From positions 682,001 to 746,000 of the forward strand of contig JANCIK010000013.1 of the NCBI GenBank assembly GCA_028532985.1: 64,000 bases of DNA, given 5' to 3'. The DNA is from Stropharia rugosoannulata. Its lineage: Eukaryota; Basidiomycota; Agaricomycetes; Agaricales; Strophariaceae. The position numbers were made by a program, and so were the translations under genes. Numbering within the stretch: position 1 is the first letter of the stretch; the number at the start of each line of letters is the position of its first letter. Below are positions 11,118 to 22,952 of the stretch, in pieces. The notes under the pieces were generated by a model, which was given only the letters and a program-made list of their open reading frames with translations, searched no databases and was not told the DNA's origin.

Positions 11118-13396
11118 CTATCCGATTCTTCTGTCAACAGGGCAAACCCCGTAAGTCTTCGCATATTTATGCATCGCCATCTTTTTCAGCTCCATCTTCT
11201 TCTTGAAATAGACGATATGCTCCTGCTCCATGACCGTCACCGTCCCGTCCTCAAGCATACAAGTCAGCGGCAACACATTTGTGGCTATCGGGAGCGTGAG
11301 CAAGAACTCGTTCAGGCCTCCAAGTCCGTCATATTCTCCTGGGTCTTTCTCGTTCTCGCGACCTCTGTAGATGCGCCTACGGGAGTCCGCCAACGTCATG
11401 TACTCCTGGATTGCACTCTGCGGATCAGCTGTCGTACCGGTGAATCGCGCACGCACGCGCTCGAGGTACGTATCGACGCGACGGGTGAAGTCGGAAATGT
11501 AAGTGTTGTCTGGTGTGGCCAGGAGCTGGAGCAACTCGTATTCAGGACTCTTCGGGTCCTGCGCTGCCGGAGACGCGTTGATAGCCTCGACCATTTGGTC
11601 TATCACATCGTACGTGCGTCCGTCTGCCTTGAGCGTGGCTGTTTCTGGCACATACTTCATCAAGCTCTCCCGGCGTGCAGAGTAGATTGGATTGCTAAAA
11701 ATAGATATTTTCAACAGCTGCTTTAAACAAGCATGGAAATTACACTGAGGCTTACAAGAAATCAACCATGAGCATGGCGGATATTGCCTTGAGCGGAAGC
11801 AGGATGCAAGGAATCCTCCTGGCCATGGTCACCATCTGTCTGACGGCTTCGTAGTCCTCTACACCTGGCTCAATAATAGGGAAGCTGAACGGGCCTTCTG
11901 ATCCCTCGACGGCGAGCCTTGGGGTCGGGGGGACTGTGCTGTTATCGTTGTAGAACAGGCTGAGGCCGAGATAATTCACCGACTCGACGTAGGCCTGGTT
12001 CGCGATTGTATTGAACTGTTGATGACATTAACTTGTGAAGATAGTCATCTGCGCAAAAAGAATTGTGGCACTCACCGGGGCCGTGCTCCCGACATCAGGC
12101 AGTACGGTCTGCAGAGCACTAGAGTTGAAAAACAGTGTAGAAGGGACCCTAGCGATATCCGATTGTTGCTGGACTTGAGCTGTCGACGTTACGCTTGCCC
12201 TAATATTCATACTGCGGCTGAGCAAAATGTGTCCAACCCAGTCTTTCACGGCGGTAATACGAGCCAACGGTCTTAAGTGTGTCGGTGGGCCTTCGAGGAA
12301 ATCATACGCTGTGATAATGCAATTGAGTAGGCTACCTGCTGCTGCAGTAATTTCACTCACTGAATCTTGAGCGATACCATTGGGCAACCGAGGCTTCAAC
12401 TACTGGCTCTAAGTCTTCTACGCGCGTCTGTAACATAAGCCGTCATTTAAGCCACACCCAATGCTAAAAGGGCAGTGCATCTTACGACTAGAGAAAACGC
12501 GGGGCCGCTATTTCCGCTGAACAATTCATCATACAATGCGTTATGTGGATCGCATTTAGAAGGATTTCCCCTAGTTGATCCTAGTGATCTTGTGAAGACA
12601 TTTTGGTTGCTGCCATCGAACCAATGGGGCCAGGGCGCTAGCAGCTCCTATTATAATGAGATCGAATGTATCAGCTTGGGTGTAATATAAGTCCACGACT
12701 GGTGAGTGAAGCCTACCTTCATTACCATCGCGCCTCCGATGTGCCTGTTAAAATATAATAAATTCAACGTCGGACTAGTTGAAGCACAAGAACATACCCA
12801 TCAAAAGGCCCCACATCCATAGACTGAGATTTGAACTACCAAATGCGTTAATTCGACTGGTCTGTCTAATGGAATAAACAACTTACCGCATTCAGGCTAT
12901 CGCCTTGAAATACCCATCCGTCCCTTAAGCGCCCGTAGAATCTCATGATACCTAGGCGACGGCTGGCGTCGAGTCCGTTCGGATCCCAACTGGCGACTTG
13001 AAGGAATGCCCCTCCTCCAGTCCCATCAGGGTTTGCGCTAGCCACTATACAGACAGTCCTCTGTGTTATGGCCTGTGTGAGATCAGGGTTACTGTTATTG
13101 TCAGGCAAAGCGATGATTATAAAGCGAAGGTGACGAGAAACAGAGTTAAGCGGATCGTTCGGGTTATTGTGATTGTAAATAATAGGTGTCCCATCGGCGA
13201 TAGCAAAGGTACGGTAGCTGTTACTGGGAATAACGTTGTTCAGGAGGGAGCGAAGACTGAGAGCTCTGTCTGGTACAGGCGTCCTAGCGAGCCATTGGCC
13301 AAACCAGTCAGTGAGCTTCGCAATCTCTTCCTGCGAGAGATTTCGAGGGTGCTCATCAAGACCAGCAACAAACGATACGATGGGCTGAGCGGACAT
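11118..13396 (-). CDS. Conserved-looking protein of unknown family
   Basis: Eight exons give 624 residues in continuous phase: 13396-12887, 12835-12798, 12744-12717, 12647-12486, 12427-12361, 12308-12076, 12015-11756 and 11694-11118. I do not recognise the family. No signal peptide or membrane helix is evident. The centre has a motif-like stretch rich in Gly, Trp and His (QSMDVGPFDGHIGGAMVM, then PWPHWFDGS) that looks like a conserved core, perhaps a ligand site. The C-terminal 200 residues are charged and helical (TRRVDTYLERVRARF, YFKKKMELKKMAMHKYAKTYG). It is divergent from the gene at 14348, separated by 950 bases, so the two could share a control region. Coding status is well supported by phase and splice signals; function is open. 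Confidence 0.75.
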
Positions 13397-14347
13397 CTCT
13401 CAGAAACAGAAAGGGACTGATACTATCTCATCAACAAATTCACTCTGTTATAACTTACTACAAATATACACGGTAGCCTGCGTAGTTTGTCGGCCGGTTG
13501 ATGCCATCGATCTTCGAATTATAGAAGGTACGCAAACAGCACTGAAGCAGCTGTAAGTGTAGAAATCGATTATTGTTCTAGATGGTAATTGCTGGGCAGA
13601 TGACTGCTAATTTAGACCTTCTTTCAATTTCCTTTCCATGTAATCAGTCAGGAATCCATGTTCCATATCGCGTGGACAGTGCGGTTTCCGTTCGTAGCTT
13701 CAAATACTCCGAGAATGAGAACCAGCTGATATCCACCCTGACAGTGGCATACGAAAATACGTAATTAGCTTTCATTTAACTTTTCAAAAAGCTCGTCCAT
13801 TCCTTGATAGTCAGTGGATTGAGTGGATAAGACTCAGCAAGCGCCTTCCTTATCCAAGTTAGATGGGATGCGGGCACCAACAACCAAAAAAAAGAATCAC
13901 ACACAATGTCCAAACGACAATCCTCATGCCCAACCCTGAGAGAAAGAATGCCATCTGAGCTATAAACATACAAGCGATGATCATTTATGGCAGCGGCATG
14001 ATCATGAGCCATTATCGAAGTCACTATCATGAACGGAGTACATGATAGATGAAAGCTACATCTTTAATAAAATAATTTCGTACAAGGCGATTTATGGTAT
14101 AAAAGCAGACAATACGAGATTGAAAAATATTAAGTCCTTGAGCCCCAGCTTCTGAATAGTTTCAGCCTCTGACTCTGCCACATAAAAAATGTCTTTAGCA
14201 CGCCACTCTCCTCCTGGATTCTCTACAGATCTCACTGAGAAAAATAAAATTCTTTGGTAATGCCGATTTCCTCACCCTGTTTCAATCGAAGTCGGATTCT
14301 GATACCACTACCCGTGGCTTTCTAGGAGCGAATGGATTAGTTCGATT
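13397..14347. promoter_or_regulatory. 950-base divergent promoter region
   Basis: This lies between two divergently transcribed genes of unknown function and should hold both promoters. A minus-strand frame at 13776-14030 (84 codons) is somewhat protein-like but has no start context or partner exon that I trust. Confidence 0.4.
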
Positions 14348-15829
14348 ATGGACAGTCCGAGAAATGCACCGGCAGTACAGTTCTATAACGCGACCAAGGT
14401 CGTGGAGAAAGAACCCGTTGCTAACCGCAGGATCACTTGGATCGGGTTTCCACGTAATGTATGTGTCCCTGTAACTTACATCGTAGCTTTACTGAAATTG
14501 TTGTTGCTGTAGGTCACGGTTGAAAATCCCAATGATCGTGTAAGATGGCGCAGAGCAGATGCGGATCGCGCTACACAGGACGAGTATTGTGAATGGTAAA
14601 TAATACTCTTTATTATATTCCAGAGTCTCTGCGGCTTACATAGGCATGTTGACCCCATGCTTTAGGTCAATCCAGAGGAATGCGGAAGGCAAGATGGTCA
14701 GGATTGTTTTTTGTAATGAAGGGCCGGAAGTAATTATTTTTTAGCAATTCCAAAACCACAAATGACATACCTCTTTTTAGTATTTTTCATTCCTCGGAGA
14801 ACATCAGCCAGAGACTCTTCTTGATCTCTACAGGCAACACAATCCCGGATTCAGCATTCAAAGTGAGGATCTTTTTCATATTGATGGATCAGGAAGACGG
14901 GTGTACAACCCAAACAACAAGTGGAACAATTCCACTGAAACTGGGAGCATAATGCACTTGTATGTTGTCTCCGTCATTCCTTGACACAATTCCTCAACTT
15001 ATCATTGCCAAAGGATCCAAGTGAACAATACACTTTCGGCGCAAATCAACCTCGGGGCAGACGCAACAATCATTCGCAAAGACCCAAACGGCAACATTGT
15101 CACCGACAGGGACCAACTTATCCGCTGTGGCAGATTTGGAGGTGTTAACAGAAATTCTGACCCACACGTAGGCTATTTTTGTTCTCAAGTGCGCCGCTAA
15201 ACTTAGACTGAGGCGGATTTGGGTGTAGATTGGATCCGAAGTCAATACTTTAGCTCGCGCAGGCGCCATGATAACTATTCAAGATCCTGTCGGCCTCTAC
15301 ATTGACAGGTGAGTAAAACTCTCTACGGTCAGTCATCTGGAATTTTAATGGTTCTTAAAGCATTGATTGGCGCTTCATTGAACCTCCTAACGGGCACGAC
15401 GATGACCTTCGTCAATTCTGGAAATGGACCCGTGGGACCGAAAACCACGTACGTCCAGTTTTTTCTTGCTTTTCGGCATTGGGTCTAATATCAGTCTCGC
15501 TGCAACGCAGTGGATGCGGGCAGAGTTTGAAATTCCTGAAGACAAGGGATACGTACTCGGCGACCTCTTCGTCAGGGGAATTCCACTAGAATTTGGTGGC
15601 CAGCTTGCAGGTCCGTCGCGATCTATGTCGATATTGTTCGCATTACCTAATTTTTTTTTTTCAAAAAAAATTAGACCTCGTCTCTATAGCTCTCGTAGGA
15701 CGTGCAAGCGACTTGGAAGGGAATAACGCAGCTGAACCTCGGCCTTGTGTTTCCACTAGCAACAATGTTGCCGCTTTTAAGGCCACGACGGAAGGCAACA
15801 CCTACAACGCCTGTGACAGCCGAGTTTGA
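14348..15829 (+). CDS. Nine-exon protein of unknown family
   Basis: Exons 14348-14458, 14513-14595, 14666-14729, 14781-14959, 15014-15167, 15229-15308, 15361-15448, 15511-15610 and 15675-15829 join in phase to 337 residues. I do not recognise the family. The chain is soluble, with no signal peptide. It has many short beta-like segments (VRIVFCNEGPEYFSFLGE, NPVGLYID-type turns) and a compact block SDPHIGSEVNTLARAGA that may be a conserved core. Cys residues near the C-terminus could pair. The divergent neighbour at 13396, also unrecognised, could be a functional partner; that is inference from position only. Intron 8 contains a poly-T/poly-A inverted repeat. Start: the ATG at 14348 is the first in frame with exon 2. 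Confidence 0.75.
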
Positions 15830-17656
15830 GCATTGGGACGTTGATGTACACAGTGCGTCACCTGTAATGTCAAACTACTGAATTCTGCTACAAATCTCGA
15901 GTAAATCTCTTTGACAAATATGATGTACATATTAAATAGTATATGCAAAGTATGTGTACCAACACTTGTGCTCCCTATCAACCTTGTGACAGTGACTTGC
16001 ATAAGTACCTACCGTAAGTACACGGAGTCAACTGTATTATATTTGGTAACGTTCACTATTGATGATGCGCATGTGGTGTCCACCGGAGAAATCCGGGAAG
16101 ACAACTGTTATTCAAGGGCACCTCGAGGTGCCTGGTGCCCTCGGGGGCCTGGTCTGGTTGATTCGCACGGTGCTCTCGGGTAACATCGTTTGGCACACGG
16201 TACCCTCGGGTAGTAGTTTTTGGGGTGCTCTCGCGTAGGTTGCGCAAATCGCGCGCGCAGTACATTGTTGGTACATACCGTAGTACAGTAAAATTTAATA
16301 CAGGTCCTTACGTAGAAGTTTACTAGCACCTGGAATGCGTAAACCCCTTTTCTTTTTTCTTTTTTTTGGCTTCTTTCTGTGAAACAAATGTGGAAACAAA
16401 CATTTCAACTGGTAGGGACATGCGCTTGGGACTTCCATATAAACTCGAGTCTTGATGCATAGTATGTATGTGCTGTATAAAGTTATATTTCCAGATGGTG
16501 GTGTTTTTACCTGTAAAGTCAGGCGGACACAGTGTATCGGAACGTTTGTGCAAGGTGAAGTCTCTGTGTATGGTCTATGTTTGGATTATCTAGAGAGGAT
16601 CCCGAGATCATCTCGAGCTCAACACGTAGTAGTCAACGTGTCGGATTTTTTCGGGCGAAGCCCCTTGGTCCACCATAACAATCACCGAAACAGTTGTCAA
16701 AGGTAAGTATAGCTAGCTTTCGTCCAGGGACTCCAGGCCATCAAGTCGTGTAAATCCAGATCTCACTCCGGGAAGTTGGTACTTACTCTATTATCGTTTA
16801 GTATCTCATGATAGAATGTCTTGTATACTTAGACTTGTGGTCCAGCCGGATCAAGGTCAATCGAACTACTTTTAGTAGGGTCACAAATGTCCCTTAGTGA
16901 AATTGTAGACTATCATAATTTACAAAAACATATCATCGTCCTCACTGGTCCTCAATCTGCCCAGAATCGCTTTCAGATGATTCAGAGGGCTCGTTCTTAC
17001 TCTCGGAAACCTCCACGACATTCATGTCAAAAGCGACGTGATCAGCGCTGTCAAAAGCTGCAGCATGCCACTTTCGGGTATATTTGGGGTATGTAATCTT
17101 AATGTCGTGTTAGTAATTCGTCCGCCTGGTCCCGGTCTTCGTTATGACTGTCTTCAATACGAAACCCCATCTCCTGGCTCTACCGTGTCATCGAACGGAG
17201 AATCAGCATCAGTCACTGTGTTCATAGCCTTGGCATACCCTGACTCCCGAGGAGTTGGCTGGATACCCGATGGTTCCAATTGACTAGACTCATTTGCTCT
17301 GGGTAATTACATTTTTTGTACATCTGAGCGCTCACAAGAGATTTGCGAAATAAACCAGTAGTGAATCTAACCCAGCCTGACCTTGGCTTTAAATGGGTCC
17401 AGACCCGGGGTTACTGCAACATGTTTGACAAATTACTATAAATAGAAAGATCTGCGCTTTCAAGAGCCGGCATCCCTGCATGACCAGCTAGTGACATAGC
17501 CAAGAAAACGGCTGACCTCCTCAATGCCTTCTACTCAATTACGTACAATTAATTGCATACAATAACTATTCACAGGCTTGTGTGAGGGGTTTCGTCAGAT
17601 TGACTTTAACATTCCCATCGGAGTCCGCACTGAAAACCGTCCCATTTCACCCACCC
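15830..17656. other. 1.8 kb intergenic region
   Basis: No supported gene. It contains the degenerate GC-rich repeat at 16110-16240. Downstream open frames (for example 16452-16706) show no protein character. Confidence 0.4.
16110..16240. repeat. Four degenerate copies of a GGTGCYCTCGGGTA-like unit
   Basis: Four related blocks follow one another at intervals of about 25-35 bases: GGTGCCCTCGGG, GGTGCTCTCGGGTA, GGTACCCTCGGGTA and GGTGCTCTCGCGTA. A short palindrome, CACCTCGAGGTG, precedes them. The block is much richer in G+C than its surroundings. Confidence 0.6.
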
Positions 17657-18843
17657 ATGACAAGCTTTGAAATGATTGTCTCTGACCTCTGGATCATGGT
17701 TATGGAAAATCTGGATCCAGTCGATGATAAAAAGACACTTATAGCCGCCTCTCTGACCTGCCGCGCATTGACCCATCCCAGTCAGTCGTCCCTCTTCAGG
17801 TATTGTCAGTTAACAAGCAAGAGATATTTCGAGGCGACGCCGTCCAGTACCTCTGCAAAATTTGCGAAGAACATACGTTATTTGCGCCTATGCGACAAAA
17901 CGGCGGATGAGCTTGGACGTCCTGCATGGCCTGGCTCATTAAAAAATCTCGAGCGGTTCCTGGGCATGTGCACGGGCGTAATCGTCTTGAACCTTGCCAT
18001 ATTCGACTGGCAGGAGGTCAGAAAAGAGGAGGTGGCAGACTCCCTCCTTTCCAATACACGAAGACAGGATATGGAAAGGCTCTGCCGCTCCCTCTCTTCC
18101 GTACGAATCATCATCGTCGTCGGCCACTATGTCGAAACAATTGAACACGCCTACCTGTTAAATTGCTTCCCGCAGATCAAGAGTCTCATCATAGATCGCG
18201 TACACTATTACAAGAAGCATACAGTGAACCTTCCACCACAGCCTACATTTTCACTGGAGACGTTGATGATTCGGGAAGTATGCGGCATGACTCTGCTGCT
18301 CTGGTTGCAGCCTGCGCTGAAGGGACTGAAAAACCTAACTCTGACCAGGGATGCCGGTGTTAATCGTTATTTACTTCGGCCTGGGCCAATAGAACCGCCA
18401 TTCATAGCATGGCTTCACGAGGTCGGACAGTCCGTAGAACATCTAACTTTGGAGATGTCCCAAGCTCGTCGTGAGTGTCAGTGTCCGCCCGCTATACAAG
18501 CCATTTTTAATCCCAAGAATTTTTTTCAGAGTTGATACACCCACAAGATACGCTGTCTCTTATCCTCGCCACTCCAAACATAAAATCTCTTGGGATCAAC
18601 GGGCTCAGATACGGTCAGTGCTCGCGGAGGCAGAAATTCCTCACGTCGACAGTACAGTCCCTGGCGCAACTTGTACCGAAACTTCCTGTTTTAGAGCAGC
18701 TCGTATTTGACGGGAAAGTGGTGTTGGGGCGAGAGGACATCACCAGTGAAAAGGCTTGGGAATTCATTTTTCCTCCAGATGCACCTGAAGAATTCAATAT
18801 TCATTATTACTACTCACCCACGTCCTTTAAAGCCCTGTTCTGA
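17657..18843 (+). CDS. F-box protein (Agaricomycete type)
   Basis: Two exons, 17657-18470 and 18530-18843, encode 375 residues in phase. The first 45 residues match an F-box: a helix starting at IVSDLWIMVMENL, then KKTLIAASLTCRALTHPSQSSLFR. The rest is a run of leucine-rich, degenerate repeat units (FPQIKSLIIDRV, LKGLKNLTLTRD, TPNIKSLGINGL, LPVLEQLVFDGK), as in the many F-box/LRR-like proteins of mushrooms. F-box proteins dock substrates onto the SKP1-cullin ubiquitin ligase. The substrate is unknown. I chose the ATG at 17657 because it directly precedes the F-box; an in-frame codon 25 residues earlier is less likely. Confidence 0.8.
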
Positions 18844-19276
18844 AAAACCTTTGCTCCATGTAAAATATTTGATCCCATTAGTGTTATGACAGAGACGCAC
18901 GAGATGGATGTGATTTTTTTGTGAAAGACGATGAGACTATTGGCATCCTAATATAAAAGTAAAAGAATGTTGGCTTCGCTTCTGCCGACTAAAAATAATA
19001 ATAGTTTACTTCCAGATGGAGTCTAGTACATCCCAATACCGAGAGTCGTTTCACTAGACTTGTGCGAAGTGAATATGGGTCCTTCGACTCCTGAATAGCT
19101 CTTGACATCGTGATAGTCTCCGGACATTGTGACTCGCGGCGATCATGGCTTCATATGAGCAATTCACTGGATCATATACAGAGTTGAAATAGATTAGTGG
19201 TAAGAGAATGGGTGATGTTACAAATGCAAGAGTGGTCCAAAAAAAATCCTGTTCGAGTTCCTTCATCCGCGACGCG
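18844..19276. other. Convergent intergenic region
   Basis: About 430 bases between the F-box gene and the Hikeshi gene, which converge. Nothing else is visible. Confidence 0.4.
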
Positions 19277-19990
19277 CTAATTCTCTCTCTCCAAAAAGCC
19301 GACCCCTCCCGCCTTCAGTTTTCCCATGAACGTCTCGTACCATCGCTCTATTAGACTAAGTGGTACCGTCGTATTTGCTGTGATGGGTGTACCGCCCGCG
19401 AAGCCGGCCATGTAGTTGATCAAGTGCTTCACAATCTTCTCCGCAAGTGCGCCTGGGCTCTTTGCGAGGTCCGTCGAGACCGCGCCGCCTGCAGCACCTG
19501 GCATGTTGAGTAACTGCTGCTCGATGTCCGCGAGGGGCTCGATTGATAGCCCTAGAATTGCGACGACGTTTTGTCCCGCCTCAGGGGATGTGGAGTACTC
19601 GGAGAATCGGTTGGAGGCGGCAGAGCTAGAGTTTTCGTTATACGTAGATTTGACGCGGAAGATTGCAGAGGGCTTGTCGTTAGATATCCTGTCAAACTGT
19701 TACAACAAAGAAAGGGGGGCGAGTTATAGATATTGCTTACATCCCGAGTAGTTGAAATCCCTTTCCAGGCCACAAGAAATGCACTGCCGCTCCGTACCCT
19801 GGAGGGAATGGCACTACAGGGCTACGTTAGATTCAGACTGATTAGAGAGTGAATATTTACCATCTCCTAGAAGAAACACGCATATATGATTGATTGTATG
19901 CGCATTCGTCAACTCGAAATATGCGTGTGTTTGATCCACCTGCGTCATATTCGTCTGGAGAAGACGACCCGCTACGCAGCATCCAAACAT
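19277..19990 (-). CDS. OPI10: Hikeshi/OPI10 family protein
   Basis: Three exons, 19990-19861, 19813-19741 and 19688-19277, give 204 residues, the usual length for the family (about 200). The N-terminal domain begins MFGCCVAGRLLQTNMTQVD, contains INHICVFLLGDVPFPPGYGA, and continues with GMISNDKPSAIFRV; these are the conserved Hikeshi landmarks. The C-terminus holds the helices (LIERWYETFMGKLKAGG). Hikeshi carries Hsp70 into the nucleus in heat-stressed animal cells; the yeast homologue Opi10 was found through inositol regulation. Acceptor choice for exon 2 was set by phase: the nearer CCCTGTAG acceptor keeps the frame, the upstream TAG does not. Confidence 0.9.
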
Positions 19991-20629
19991 GTTGGGAACG
20001 AGACTATTGTGACAGATATCGCGCTGGTTTCAGGAGAAGTAGGAAACGTGTTCGTGGTTATGTCTAACAATGTCGATACAAGGTCGATACCACACTCTCT
20101 GGAGATGAAGATCTTTTCGCAATGGAGCAGAGCTGCAGAGTAGATACAGAAATACAAGATGGAAGAGTGCGTAGTTGCATGATGTGGTTTGTCGACTCTA
20201 GAGGATTCCGGAAAGCCGCAGAATGTGTCGGAACTCACATGGACGGGATACCGGCCCGCAATATATTGCTTACGTCGGCTTGACGTCGGCTGACATCGGC
20301 AACCCCGGAGTTCTAAACTTCTCGTGCCCAAGAAAGGCATGTCTCAGCGCTGATTCCAAAGTGATTCGCTGAAGTTACGAGTCTCTGTCACCTCATGCAG
20401 GGCACCTAGTGGATGTTCATTCATCTAGAGCAGGAAAGAGTGGGGAGAATTAAGGTAGTATTAAGATATTCTACAGCATATACTATGGCTTTTGTAAAAT
20501 TATACGGACACGTACGAATACTGGCATCATTCAATCTCATTACATGACTTCAGCTGTTCAGAAGCGCGTCAAGTCTCGTCCAAAGACCCCTGTGAAAGGT
20601 AAGATCAGTGAGAGGAATCTTTAAAAGTC
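19991..20629. other. Intergenic, promoter of the Hikeshi gene
   Basis: About 640 bases upstream of Hikeshi and downstream of the NADH dehydrogenase gene on the same strand. A GTCGGCT motif recurs three times near 20274-20300. No other feature. Confidence 0.4.
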
Positions 20630-22952
20630 TCAGTGTTGTAACGCACAGTTCAGGAACCTAAATGAAGCATATATTAGTTTTGAGCAGATTTATAAAAAAA
20701 ACTACTGCTTACCAGTAGGTGGGGATCAATATTCTTTCAGTCGAAAACCCAACGCGTCAATTGATTCAGGATATAACATGTAGAAGTGTACGTACTTGTT
20801 TCTTATACTTAGTGTCATCGTAAAATATGCAGACCGCCATAGTAGCCATGCAATTCTTCCGGTCTGCTTTGATAAAGGACCGTCGGAACTAGATGCTGAC
20901 CTATCGTATATGGCTTTCCTGGGGAAATCAGGTTGCTTAGGATTGAACAGGAGATGGCATTTAAAAAACCTTACCAGTTACCGATGTATGCCAAACTCCC
21001 TTTGTTCTGGAACGCGAAAGGTTTCTGCGTGTCTTTGCCTTTTACTAATCTATTCAGCTTCTTCGTCACATATATCGCCTTTTGCGCAGCGACTAACATT
21101 CCCGAGTCCCCGATCAGATGTTTATTGACAAATGCAGCATAAACGAACATACCTTGTGCAGTGGCGGGTAGTGGCATGTTGGCTATCTGGGCAGCATCAC
21201 CAACTGCCCAAACATCTGGGTTCGGATGATTGTCAGTATTAGAAATGACGTTGAGGTTTTCGTCTGTGACAAGGCTAGGAGACATTTATAAGTCAGAGTC
21301 CAAGAGGTCAATTATAAAGTAGAATTACTGTACCTAGATGATTTTGGATCTTTTTTGACATCTGATACTGCGCTTACAACAGGATTCGGAGAAAGGCCGG
21401 TACTCCAAACGAGAAGCCCGAACGGGACTGTATAAGTAGTTATGAGCATTCACTCTGACAGAGTAGTAATACGCATGGTCTACCTTCACCGACTTCCTTG
21501 ACTATCAGCTTCCCCTATAATCATGGGCGTAAAAATAGGTGAATATGAAGAATCATCATAAATGCGCACCTTGTCCACTCGTTCGACGTGATGGTTGGTC
21601 AGTATACTGATACCTTCGCGGGACAGTGTCTTCTCCGTGTATCTTAATATCCGGATCTTGTCAGTAGCTCTTCAATACTCAGAGTGAAGCAGTTTACCTT
21701 CGCAACGACTGGTCGAAGCTTCCCAGGATCTCGGAAGCTACATCATACACCGTGATCTTACATAGACGAGCGAGTGCTGGGTAATGCTTGCTGATATCAG
21801 TGTGAATGAGATCGTGTAACTCGGCCGAGAACTCGATGCCTGTTGGTCCTCCGCCTTTGTGGAACATGGTCATCAGCATGAGTGACAATTCCAAATATGG
21901 GTCATACGCACCCACAATACAGAAATTAAGCAGCTTTTGACGTTCCACATCTGTCAAGGACGGCTGGCTGGCTTGTTCAAAGCCTGTATCATTGTATGAG
22001 CAGAGACTGTTGGATGACCTATAATTAGCCCACATTCGAATATGCGTCCTCTAATCCTTCGCGCATCTTTGACATCTTTCAAAAAGTGTGCATGCTCCTT
22101 GACACCGGGAATATTAAACGCTGTGTATAATTGTGAGAAACATTTCCGTTACTCATATGCGAGGTAACCTACTTTGAGAATAAGCGCCCACTGCGATGAT
22201 TAGTTTGTCATAATGAATGGAAAATGGTTTGCCAGTGGTCATGAGGGCATTTGTGTCTTCAGTAGGCTCTGAGTCTACAGGCCGAGTTGCTGGCATCTTT
22301 TCAGTATATATCAGATACTACAAAACATGATATTGGTAAGATGATGAAAGCATACACATTGTAAAGTTTTGTTTTGGAAATCTAAAGCCATGGAGGAGAC
22401 TGTAAGTAGGATGGAGGGGAATATGATATAGGAAAACCTTACCTATCTTGTCGCACCACGCTTGATAGAATGTCTACAGATAAAATGTCAGATAAATCAT
22501 ATGTGTGTACACCAATGTTTCCATTGTCTACCCACCGCTTCAGGAGCATACCGTCGGACCTGGCTCACAGAGATTAGCAGGATGGGGTATTAGAAGTCAT
22601 GGAATGCACACAGGCTCGATTGCGCATCGAAACTCCAACGTTCCCACAGCCGTACTCGCGAGCAATGGGGTGAAGTTAAAATAAGTGTTTGGAGAAATTA
22701 CGGTAACATCTTGGAAATAAAAGAGTACATTAATTTATTTGATCCTGATCATATTACACTGGGCGTACCGTAATCCTTCTTGTTAATGGACCGCAGGACG
22801 TTGTAGCCTCCCCAGCCTGAGCCTAAAATAACAAGGCGTGGTTTTTCTTCAGGAAGTGAGGAGGTGAAGCGTCTTATAGTTGAGAAGCATCTTCTGATGG
22901 ACAGTCTCGAAGATCCGTAGGAAACTGCGGTCGTGCTCGGCAACTGAAGCAT
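20630..22952 (-). CDS. NDE1: Type II (alternative) mitochondrial NADH:ubiquinone oxidoreductase
   Basis: A multi-exon minus-strand gene whose joined exons give roughly 560 residues. The N-terminus is Ser/Arg-rich without acidic residues, as in a mitochondrial targeting sequence. The FAD-binding Rossmann motif GSGWGG follows ([14 protein letters not shown]). Next come NYF-type FTPLL and VGTLE segments, [13 protein letters not shown], the second nucleotide-binding GGGPTG motif ([17 protein letters not shown]) and the FAD-contacting VWAVGDAA. The enzyme passes electrons from NADH to ubiquinone without pumping protons. No EF-hand is seen. The C-terminus normally ends YWFLNW-FGRD; here it reads YWFLNC and stops eight residues later, so the membrane-anchoring tail looks altered. 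External (NDE) versus internal (NDI) location cannot be decided from sequence alone. Confidence 0.88.

Noticed and set aside
12320..12362. A 22-base intron in the unknown gene at 11118
   Set aside because: Too short to splice; the downstream acceptor ATCACAG gives a normal-sized intron and keeps phase.
13776..14030. 84-codon minus-strand frame between the divergent genes
   Set aside because: Protein-like in places but without a credible start, partner exon or recognised motif.
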